64,000 nucleotides of DNA from Amyloporia xantha. Lineage: Eukaryota; Basidiomycota; Agaricomycetes; Polyporales; Adustoporiaceae. Within the stretch, counting starts at the first letter, position 1. Every line of letters starts with the position of its first letter. The stretch spans positions 310,001-374,000 of the forward strand of contig JAYKKR010000002.1 of assembly GCA_036971615.1 (NCBI GenBank), read 5' to 3'. The translations under genes were made by a program, and so were the position numbers. This document shows, piece by piece, positions 34,833 through 44,328 of the stretch. Under the pieces are notes generated by a model. The model was not told where the DNA came from and ran no database searches. It was given only the letters and a program-made list of their open reading frames with translations.

Positions 34833-35203
34833 TGCAGTCAAGTTGAATTTCACCGCTTTCCACCTAGATCACCAGCCTTCGCAAGTGGTGTGCCGTAATT
34901 CAACTTGTGTTCGCCCCAGATGTCAGAGCTAGTCATAAAGCATAACAGAATTACAAGCTGCGATTGACGATGTAGTTCAAGGCTAAAGTGAACGCGATAG
35001 TTGAACGCGACCTCAGTCGCGTATGTAATCGGAAACATACCATATATGGTAATCAGAACGCGCTTGGTCTGGACTGCCTGCCCCTTGGCTCTTCACAAGC
35101 TTCACAAGCTGTGGCCTTGCCAGTGGCACGGGTTTCTTGTTACTTTCTTGCGCAGTTGTGCGATTTCTTGCTCTCGACATCTTATAACGTCTAGCTTTGA
35201 ACT
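34833..35203. promoter_or_regulatory. Shared divergent promoter region
   Basis: 370 bp separate the start of the Rap1-like gene (minus) from the start of the unidentified gene at 35204 (plus), so both promoters lie here. No single motif is convincing. Confidence 0.4.
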
Positions 35204-37263
35204 ATGAACGACCCACTGCCATCCCCTTCCTCGTCCTCGTCAACCTCCCATGCTTCAGAAGATCCTCTCGATTACGCTGCGCGCCTTGAACAAGCACACT
35301 CTGCCTTCGCCTCGCTTCCAGAAGAGCTCTGCGTGGTATCGTTCACATCATCGCCGAGACGCGATCTCAGGACGGGCAAGCTAAGTGAAGCTATCACGGA
35401 CGCGCTCAATGCGGCCGGGGGCGATCCGACCCATCCCAAATGGGGCCATGTTACGCGTTTGGTGAAGTTGGGCTGCACGAGTAGGGGCTCATATGTGGGG
35501 GCCGAAGCTGGTATCCGGGTTGGCGATACAACCAAGGTGAATGTTCGCGATGTCCAGTGGACGCTTCCGGAGACAGAAGAGGAATGGTGGGATTACGAGC
35601 GGAAATGGGGACATAAATTTCATAGGGGCGTGGTTGAGAAAGGAACGGTATCCAAGTACTGGGCGCGACCTCTAGGGGAACTGCTCGAACAAGGCTCTGC
35701 AGAGCCGGTGCAGCGAGCAGGTACCAAGTTCGACCTCGTCCAAGAGAAGGTAGCAACCTGGCAGGCAGCCATTGCCCCCGCTGAAACAGAATCGCAGTTG
35801 TCTAAGAATACAGCGAAGTCTCAAACGCCGCAGAACACAGCGAAGGGCAAAGGCAAGGCAAAGAGAGACGACGCCATCGGATCGCAAAGCTCTCTCGGAT
35901 TCTCCGTAGTGAAGCGGTCGGGTGTTACGAATGGCAAAGTTGAGAAAACCCACGGAGCTGTTTCACAACACGATAGGTCCGTTCCTCGGAGAGCAGCATC
36001 TCCTGACGATATACGAATGTCTTCTCCGGCACCTAAACGCCCATCAAGCATTGCTCCCGAAGAGCCACACCAGCCACCGTCGACCTCAGAGATGAACCAC
36101 GGTGTCGATTATCTAGGGATTGCGGAAATGTCTGAGATGGTGGGTTCTGCAATGTATGCTTCGATTATCTAAGATACCAATACCTTGATTTAGTCTTTTC
36201 TTCCTCCTTCCTTCCCGTCTCAACTCGAGACATCTACGCCACATTCATCAGACAAGGCGAAGTCCTCAGGCGCTCGCCGCAAACCTTCACCCATTCCGCT
36301 AATTCCACTGCGATCCTACCCATCCTCACCCCTCTCTTCTCCACCACCCACACAGCAAATGCTGCCCGCAGGACACCTCCAGCCGTCCTCCAGCGAACCA
36401 ATGCTATCTCCCACAAGGAGACCGACCAAACGTTCGCGCTCAAACACGCCACCCCCGAATGACGCTATGGACACCTCATCACACGGACTGTCGTACATGA
36501 CGCCCCCCAGCAAAAAAGCACGAGTGGCCCCCGCGACCGACTCGAGTGCCCCTCCTCCCCCTTCAACCCCGCCCCCGCCCGCTTCTTCGGCTCTGAACGC
36601 CTCGCCCTATCCTCCCTCGTCCGGCAGTAAAGGCCTGGGCAACGCGAAAGGTCTTCCTCTCCCAACAACGCCACAGCGAACGGCACTACCCACTCTTACG
36701 GATCTCCTCGCCTCCTCGCGACGGTCCAAGCCGCGTCCGCGCCCTCCCTCTCGCAAAGCTACGACCTCGAAACAAGTGCCACAAAGCAAGGACAACATGA
36801 AAGACCCCGAGCCACGAGCCCCGGTCCTCCCGCGACCGGACGAAGGCGAGGATAGACCATCATCCCCAGCGAGGACGTATTTATCCTCGCCTGCGTCGGG
36901 CTCCTCCGATTCCTCGCCAAGATCCCTGCGTTTCCGGCCGCGCTCCCCGTATCGCCGCTCTTCTCGCAGAACCCCGCGACATTCGCACCTGCGTTCGTGT
37001 CCTCACAGCCCCCGGGTACCCGCGGCGGTGCATTCCTGGGTGTCGGCAGCTATGAGATCATGCAAGGCGGTGGGCCGCTCGCCCGTGGGAGCAGTGGCTT
37101 CTTCGGGATGGGGTACAATTCGCAATTTGATGTCGAAGGCCAGGTGGACAGAGTGAGCGAGCTGCTGGATCGAGACGTAGACTATGACGGCTGGCTGCGT
37201 GATGTGCCTGAGGTGGAAGAGGAGGGCTGCCTGACGCAGAGCCAGAATAAGTTGACGGTATGA
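35204..37263 (+). CDS. Unidentified conserved-looking protein with an apparent frameshift
   Basis: I do not recognise the family. Exon 1 (35204-36139, 312 codons) carries a compact N-terminal domain with LCVVSFTSSPRRDLRTGKL, WGHVTRLVKLGCTSRGSY, WTLPETEEEWWDYERKWG and KYWARPLGELLEQG, then a Lys/Ser-rich linker. A 54-nt intron (GTGGGT...TTTAG) replaces an apparent stop and leads to exon 2 (36194-37263). Exon 2 is Pro/Ser-rich with MLSPTRRPTKRSRSNTPPP and YMTPPSKKARVAP. The C-terminal block FGMGYNSQFDVEGQVDRVSE and DYDGWLRDV is clearly coding but lies one base out of frame with the first part of exon 2. The switch falls between about 36930 and 36970, near a C4 run. No phase-0 donor there can repair it by splicing. 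Nuclear role suspected only from basic patches. Confidence 0.75.
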
Positions 37264-38271
37264 TTCTGAAGACACGCTACATACTATGCTGGATGGAATG
37301 CTTGATTATAGGCCAATTCCGCCTTCCTTTTTTCTACCACTATGATTATCGCTACTTAACCGAAGGGCAATGTCGATCCACGCAACATTGTATTTGTACC
37401 CTTCAATATTATCGCACAGCATTTAACGCAGCTTCTGTACACTCGGAAAATATTTTGACACACATCACGCGGTGAAGCACTGGAGCGTTCGAGAACTTTG
37501 TATTTCAAGTTCGGTTGAGAAATTGCAGCCTTGTATCTAAAGAACTTTTAATGATGAATGTTGAATTTCGAAAGTTCACCGTTCAACGTCCAACTTCTAG
37601 TTCCAACTTAAAGGCATCATGGCTGTGGGCTCTTTGCCAAACAGAACTGGATAATTACCCTCTTTACCTCTTTACAGATCTGAAATGGTGACGGCGGCGT
37701 GCGATCTTATCGATCTGGTTGTCAGAATCTGATCGGCGCGCGGTCGATCAAAGGCCGACAAAACCCCACTGCAGCGGGCTGAAGCGCAGAGTGCCGCTCG
37801 CACTATAGTTATTGAGAGAAATAACAACACATGCAACGGCAGAGGTATACTTGAAGAATGTGTGTGGCCAAACTGTTCGGAGTGAACTAGAGAGCTGTAT
37901 TGATCAAGTTTATAACCCCGAAGATCTGGCGCCTTCCATACTGGCATTTATATGGGCGATACTGTAGAAAAGCAGCCAACAGAAACCCGATGATATTGTA
38001 CACGGCAGAGACGCGTATAAAAACAAACCATACAAGTACAAAAACAACAAAACGAGCAAAGAAAACAAGTACAGCATTTCCGAGGATGGACAACGGGAGA
38101 GGAAACAATAATATACAATAAGGATAGAGCTACACCAAGACCCAGAAGACAGCTGAAAGCGAGAAACGACGAGATAGCAGAAATATCAGGAAAGAGTCCG
38201 ATATGTGGCGACAGACACAGCGACGAGATGTGAGATGAGGAAGAAACGGAAAAAAGAGAAACAGTATAGCC
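37264..38271. other. Convergent 3' region, about 1 kb
   Basis: 3' flanks of the gene at 35204-37263 (plus) and the kinase gene (minus). AT-rich, with short open frames of no recognisable content. No repeat or RNA gene found. Confidence 0.35.
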
Positions 38272-40365
38272 CTAGAGAGGGTATAAGAAGTCGTCCGGGT
38301 CACCGGAAATGAGTTGCTCCATGAGTTTGTCCTCGGGGATGAGCATTCCGTTTACGTCTCGCTCGTAATCCGAGAAAGCAGACTCCAAGCAACGGTAGAA
38401 GGTAGAAAATGTCAGGCGCGTATCTGTGTCATCAGGGACGTGGAATCTCATCAATACAGTATCTGCGTTAGGCATCAGCACTCATACCTAAATAAGAGAC
38501 AGGAAAATGCGACTTACTGCTGTATTCCCGCCTTTTCAGCTTGTCCCAGTCGATGTTTTCAAAGTATGGGTGACCCATAAGAGTTTCCAGCGATGGCCGG
38601 ATCTTCGGGTCTTTTTCGAGCATCTGACAAGGGTCGTATAAGAAGCTGCAGCAGTTCGAGTAGCAGAAACATGCGTACCTGGTGCAAGAGATCTCTCTCC
38701 GTCTCGTCCGCAATTAAGTCGTCCAGACCTTGCATGCGGCCCTCCATCACCTCCGCTCTGCTCAAGCGCAGTCTGCGCGATGAGGAAAGGCTCGACTAGG
38801 CCAGCAAGGAGTTCGACGAAGACCAGGCCAAGACTGAAGACGTCTGCGGAGCACCCGTATCCGTGGATGTGCGAATTCTCATCAATAACCTCGGGTGCGA
38901 AGTAACCAGACGTGCCAACGATACTGAACGTCTTGCACTTCCTTAAATCGCGACCGGCCCTGGGGGTGTACGCCAATCCCAAATCGGAAAGCACGATGTG
39001 GCCATGCTCGTCAAGGAGAAAATTGTCGGGTTTGATGTCACGGTGCATCGTGTTCATGTCGTGAAGCTCCTTGAGCGCAATTATCTAAAATAGCAGTCAG
39101 CTGTCGATGCTGTATAGCATGAGAAATCGAAACAAACCATCTCAGCACAATATAGTATCTTCTGAGAGTCGTCGAGGTCGTGCAAGGCGACCAGGGCACG
39201 AACTGTATCCGTGCACCATTTCTGTTGTCGCAAAACGAGGCAGTCAGCACTTAGTATGCGTGAGACAAGAAAAATAGCGCACCATCACAAAGTACACGTT
39301 GTTGCGATCCTCCCATGACTCATACAGAGTGGGAAGGAAGCGACTTTGGCGCTGCGTCGCTCTCTCCATGACATCTTTCTCGTGCAAGAGCGAGTTTCGG
39401 CCATTCCTATGGCGGTACTGCTGCATCTTGTGTACGACCTTGATGGCGAAAGGATATTCATCCTCGTCTACCGCAAGTAACACACGACCACAGCCGCCGC
39501 GGCCTATGACACTCACTAGTTCGTACCGAGAACGACTGCTGAGGAGATAATTAGGGATGTTTTTTGGCCTTTCCGGCTCCTCGAAGTTGAAGTCAACCCA
39601 GTCGTCAACAGGTGCGCTTCCCTGTACCAAACGAATGGTGCATGGTTCGCTATCCTCATCTCTCCCAGAGTCGAGATATTGGACGGTCTCATCCAGACCT
39701 GCCACCGATTCGGACGAATGGAATGACAGATTGGCCAGACGTCCGTTGAAGACCTGTTCCCTGTAGTCTTCGTCATCCGACGTGGGCGGCGTTGAGTTTG
39801 TCGCGCTGGACGACCCGTCGTCGCTGAAAAGGGGACTCTGTCCGTTGCTCGAGTCACTCGACGCATATGCATCCGGTAGCCGAAAAGGTGCCACGGTCGA
39901 CGCGCGATGTATCGAGGTAGGTCCACTGACACGTCCTTCCCACATAACACGCGCCACACCATCATAAGACGCGTCGAAGGGCAGCCGAGAAGGATCGAAA
40001 GGGGAAGGGACGAAGACAAATGACGAATCCGGTGTGGCGTCACTATCCAAGGGTGCGCTGATGGCCAGCGGTAGACGGGGGTTAACCAGAACACTGAGCA
40101 GGCTAGACGAGTTGCGACGAGGAGACTGTACAAGGCGAATGCCCAAGTGGGATGCGACTGCAGTCCCAGATGGGAAAGGGTTGACTGTGGCAACGCCACT
40201 GGAGGTATCGCTGACGCGTTCAGTAGCGGCAGAATGTGAGGCAAAATGGGTTGTGCAAGCCCGCGCGACTTTAGCGAAGAAGTTATGAGCGGTAGCTTTC
40301 AGCTTGCAGGAGATAGTAGGTGGAGCGGGCAAGTCAGAGCGGGGCTGAGTGGTAGCGCGAGGCAT
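38272..40365 (-). CDS. Serine/threonine protein kinase with long disordered N-terminus
   Basis: Protein kinase, target unknown. Start ATG 40365 (MPRATTQPRSDLPAPP); a longer frame begins with a GTG. Roughly 285 N-terminal residues are Ser/Pro/Asp-rich and disordered. The kinase domain then follows: YELVSVIGRGGCGRVLLAV (glycine loop), YPFAIKVVHKMQQY (VAIK Lys), LLHEKDVMERA (helix C Glu), WEDRNNVYFVMKW across an intron, MHRDIKPDNFLLDEHGHIVL (catalytic loop), LSDLGLAY (DLG in place of DFG), TFSIVGTSGYFAPEVI (activation loop, APE), DVFSLGLVFVELL and EKDPKIRPSLETLMGHPYF. A C-terminal extension ends SGDPDDFLYPL. Sequence style is AGC/CAMK-like with an AGC-type hydrophobic tail region, but I cannot assign a subfamily. 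All essential catalytic residues are present. Confidence 0.88.
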
Positions 40366-41103
40366 GACAGCTTCAACAGTAGTCACGGTGGACGTATAAT
40401 TTTAGAAGGTGGTGGTAAAAAGGTAGGGGGAGGGGGGAATCAGGTAAGGCAGCCACAATTTATAGGCCAGAAACCGAACGGCCACACTTTCGCCACACCG
40501 GCACGACAGTCAAAGCGAGTGTGCCATATCCCAAATGGGAAATTATCACACAGCTGATTGCTTGTTGTGCAAGCGAGGAAAACAAGGCGCACCATTTCAG
40601 GCTCAGCGGTCACTACCGGTAACTTTAAAATCTATGATCATGTACGCACCGCTATACATCCTGACTACCACTGGCAGTACTTACCATCTCCGAGTCGCAT
40701 CAACTTTCTTCACCGCCGTTCTAGGTCCAAAGACATTCAGTACCAAATGTACAGCTACATACAGGAGCTGCCAGCAAGCAAGAAAGGACAGAAACTTGTG
40801 CCTCCGTCGTCTGAGCAGCGCACAATACGCATGCACAATGGGGAACGCGACGTACTTAGTATCGTGATCGCGATCGACACCGGACAGCGGCCCACAAGCG
40901 CTAAACGTCTTATCAAAGTGTTATCTTATCATTATCCTCCCGAATATGGAAAACAAAGAATAATAACCGCGAACCTTAAATAATGATCATCAATCATAGA
41001 ATTCCGGAATCCAAGAGGTCGGCGCTCAGCAAATCCGCTGGGTTCACCGCTGCTACACGCATACTCATGTAGCATCTGAGGTTCTGCTCCTATTACAATA
41101 CGT
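40366..41103. other. Divergent promoter region
   Basis: Between the kinase (minus) and the small basic protein gene (plus). A TATAAAT on the minus strand at 40458-40464 lies about 93 nt upstream of the kinase start and is a likely TATA box. An open frame at about 40535-40980 on the plus strand has no recognisable content. Confidence 0.4.
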
Positions 41104-41663
41104 ATGGTGTCACATAACAAGAAGGGTTCCCGCGAAGAGCCTAGAGGGAAGAAAGGCAAACGGTTCCTAGACGACAAGGTGCGTTGCATGTCACCTCCTT
41201 CAGGATGGAAACAGCATCGATGCGAGTCAACTCTGCATTCAGGATGCGGCTCTCAAATTAGCCGAGATGGTTTCCATGGCCCAGGAGGATAATTCCACGA
41301 AAAAAGTTGAGCGACATCATCAGATGAAGGAGGTAAGTCGAGCGTCAGGATCGTCGAGTATGGCCATACACACAGACGGAATTGTCAGACCGCTGCTACG
41401 AAGACGAAGCCCAAACCAGCTCGTCATTCTGACTCTAAACAAAGGCTGGTAAGTTGGCAACGACGACAATCTACAGTGTCTTTGGGTGTTGACTACGGCT
41501 ATAGAAAGACGTGAAGAGTGCTCTGGTGACTGAGGCGGCACGAGTGAAGAGGGAAAAGGCCAAATCTCGGAAGCAAATTAAAGTTGGGGGTGCTTCTGCA
41601 GATGTTCCCTCCAGAACAGCCGGTAGCCAATCGACTCCACGAAAGCGGGTTTCCTTTGCTTGA
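41104..41663 (+). CDS. Small basic protein, 140 residues, unidentified, with candidate 25-nt intron
   Basis: I do not recognise the family. Four exons (41104-41178, 41204-41332, 41389-41448 and 41505-41663) give 140 residues. The N-terminus is Lys/Gly/Arg-rich (KKGSREEPRGKKGKRFLDDK), followed by an amphipathic helix (QDAALKLAEMVSMAQEDN). A second helix (DVKSALVTEAARVKREKAK) precedes a basic, Ser/Thr-rich tail ending STPRKRVSFA. The composition suggests a nuclear or nucleolar protein, by inference. Introns 2 and 3 are normal (56 nt each, GTAAGT donors). Intron 1, 41179-41203, would be only 25 nt (GTGCGT...CCTTCAG), yet it is needed to connect DDK to DGNSIDASQ. Without it the frame runs to an early stop. 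Confidence 0.65.
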
Positions 41664-41972
41664 GTCGTACTGCCCTGCTTGAGCAGTGCGTACAAGTCAC
41701 TGACATCCACTATCATTGGCGTTCTCCATGAAAACTCCTCGCCATGAACCCAACAAACCTGGCAACACGACAACGACGGAAATTGGTATTGTACACTAGT
41801 CTACTTGCTGGTTTCATTTGCGATGTATGATGACGACAGTAATCAGTGATAAAATATGGACAGGGAAAGAAGAAAGACATCTGTACCCGATAGAGTCTGG
41901 CCTATACAAGAAAAAGAAGTCCATGTCATAAGAGGTCATACCAGCCTAACGCATATCATGGTGACAATACAC

Positions 41973-43999
41973 CTATACCGCCATACTGTGCCGTCGAGCA
42001 TCATCGCCCTCAATGCGCCTGATGCTTGACCCATTCTGAACGCTACGTCGTCGCCCATCAATGTTGACCCAGCCGGTTCCAGCCCTCGCTCCGCCATACT
42101 CTGCATCGGCCTGCGTGCCTTCACTCTCCTCGCCGTCCTCGGGCAGGACGTACGCTCGCGATTTCTTCCGTTTCACCCCCACGACAGACTCCACACCGGA
42201 TCCAGCATCGAGCGTGGAAGAAGCCTGTTGGGAAGCAATACCTTCGGGTGATGCGCGGGACCCGCTACCATCGCTAGATGAAATCGATGCCCTCTTCGAC
42301 ATGGAAGGTTGTGGATCTGGTTTCCGCATTTTCCTGAAACATGCACATGATAAGTCAATGAACGCCCCGAGGCAGAGTGAGATGAATCGCACGTGTTGAG
42401 CTTTGGTTCGGCATAGTTCACGCTCTTGCGTGCACGCCTTTCGCGACCACCAGCAGGCTCCCCTTCAGTAGTAATCGTTGGGGGTGGTATTGGGCTGGAC
42501 GACCGTGGCGTAAGTAGGTGCGATGTCTGCACACTGGAACCAGGTTTTGGCGCTGGGGTTGATAAGAAATTCCGTGCAGCACTCGTAGACGATCCTGCGC
42601 GACCGGAGCCGCCAGCGGTAGAGACGTCATCTTCTGGTGTGCGTTGTCGCTCAAGATCTAGGAGATCGCCACGAAGTCGAAGTAATGAGGGCTTAATCGC
42701 ATTCGACGATCAGCACTGCCACGCACCACTACCAGCATCTGCGGACATCGCTTGATAGCTCACTTGAGAGTTTGTGACATCCTTGAGCTTGGATTTGCTT
42801 CCTTCTGCGATCTGAGCAGGTTCTTCAGCTTCTCTTGTCCTCTTGCGTTCTCGTTCTCGCTCTCGATCTCGGGGCCGGTCGTTGTTAACGCCAAGATCTC
42901 TCTCCTTCTCTCGCTCCTTCCGCTTTTCCTTCCGTTCTCTCTTCACCACGCTTTGCAAAATCATTTCGACCTCTTGTTCCTCATCACCACCCACCCCAAG
43001 TACCTCTTCCTCCTCTTCTGCTAAACCCGCTTCCCTCCGCAGCGGTGATCCGAACGCGGGACTTGGAGGTCGTGGAGGAACAAGTTCCGTATTGATCCCG
43101 CTCGGTGTCACAGTAGTAATCGCCATCGTCGTGAGCAAGCCACTCTGCCGTCGTGTTGGTTTGCGCTTGCCGGTCTTACCTAGCTTCTCGTCGAAATCGA
43201 CCTGCGGCAATTCAATAATGGGAGGTGGGGAAACAACGCGAGTAGGAATGCGTGAGTCTGACGAGCGTGGTTTCGTCTTCCGACGTCGGACCGGCGTGGG
43301 ACTCTTCTCTTCTTCTTCTACGTCAGCGTCCGGATCATCTGGGGAAGAAACATTTGTTTCATCGTCTTCAAAGATACCAGGAACTGTGGGGATTCGTGCA
43401 AGGCGATTGACTGCTGGCGAGGCATTGGGGTCCTGAACTGGTCGTTTCGCCCGGGGAGCAGGTGCTGGCTGGTCTTCGGGACTAGATGCTCGTCCGTGAG
43501 GGACATTAAATGACTTGCGAATGTGTCCCAGATGTTTGATGAGGCTGTGTGTCTGTCGGACCAACGTCGGTGCACCGAGCAGGAGAGCACTATCGACACT
43601 CACAGCAGCCTCTGCGTCGGCTATGACTTTCCTCGACCTCTCGCGCTCCTTCTTCAGCTGTGATGCCAGTGCGATTTCAGATGCTCGCAGGCGCAGGTTC
43701 TCCACATATAAGGTCGAGATCTGGGCATTAAGTTCCTCTATCCGGACGCTTAGCGTCGAATTGAGTCTAATGTCCGCATTTCATTAATCAGTAGCTGTCA
43801 GGGGGAGAATGAAACATGCTACTGACTTGGTGATATGTTTGTTGGCAAGTAAGAATTTCTTCTTGACTGCACCCAGATACGCTCGGCTGGTCAGTAATCT
43901 CTCCGGGGAACCCTGGTCACGATACGCACAGTTTTCGAACTCGAGCAAGGTGTCGTTTTGACGAGAATCAATCGAGACACGCGACTGTCGCCTGCTCAT
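41973..43999 (-). CDS. sgo1: Shugoshin (centromeric cohesin protector)
   Basis: Shugoshin recruits PP2A to pericentromeric cohesin and protects it during meiosis and mitosis. Start ATG 43999 (MSRRQSRVSIDSRQND). The first exon contains SRAYLGAVKKKFLLANKHITK, and after the first intron NSTLSVRIEELNAQISTLYV continues into ENLRLRASEIAL; together this is the N-terminal coiled coil. The middle is long and disordered with an R/E/K-rich stretch (RKEKRKEREKERD). The C-terminal shugoshin motif is exact once spliced: RARKSVNYAEPKLNT joins KMRKPDP through an intron at about 42336-42396. The stop is TAG at 41973-41975. A further intron near 42660-42765 is needed, but its acceptor is ambiguous. It sits head-to-head with the BRCT-Myb gene, 329 bp between start codons. 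Coiled coil plus C-terminal box make the identification firm. Confidence 0.9.
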
Positions 44000-44328
44000 T
44001 GCGGCCGGCGGCGGGCAGGCTATGGAGATCCCGATGGTGGTCTGAGGTCGCGAAGTGGAACACCAACTTGACGGACGGCCACAACTGCATCAACGCGTGG
44101 GAGTCACGCGTTGACCCGAAATGGTACGCACCTTGTGAACCGTGAACAGCGGATCGGTTCGTTTCTCGATCACATGAGCCACACGCGTATCGAAACACAA
44201 AGCGCGTCGTTCCCTCTCAGAGCCTCACTGCCAATTAATCTCAAGCTTGTTCACAACCTGCTGTCGACGGGCGCCCAGTTCATCTCTTTAGCAGGTACAG
44301 AGACTGATACCGCTCACGCCAGCTGGGA
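44000..44328. promoter_or_regulatory. Shared divergent promoter of shugoshin and BRCT-Myb gene
   Basis: 329 bp between the two start codons on opposite strands. No strong TATA. Direct short repeats around ACGCGTG/CACGCGT (44091-44112 and near 44181) contain the palindrome ACGCGT, the MluI cell-cycle box (MCB) sequence bound by MBF in yeasts. This could mean G1/S-regulated expression of both genes, which is inference. Confidence 0.4.

Noticed and set aside
36971..37156. Continuation of the first reading frame after the frame switch (ends ...MSKARWTE)
   Set aside because: Arg/Ser-rich shadow frame; the overlapping frame with GYNSQFDVEGQ and DYDGWLRDV is the real coding one.
39516..40244. 242-codon frame on the minus strand
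   Set aside because: Same strand but shifted frame within the kinase N-terminus. The kinase frame is the one that leads into the catalytic domain.
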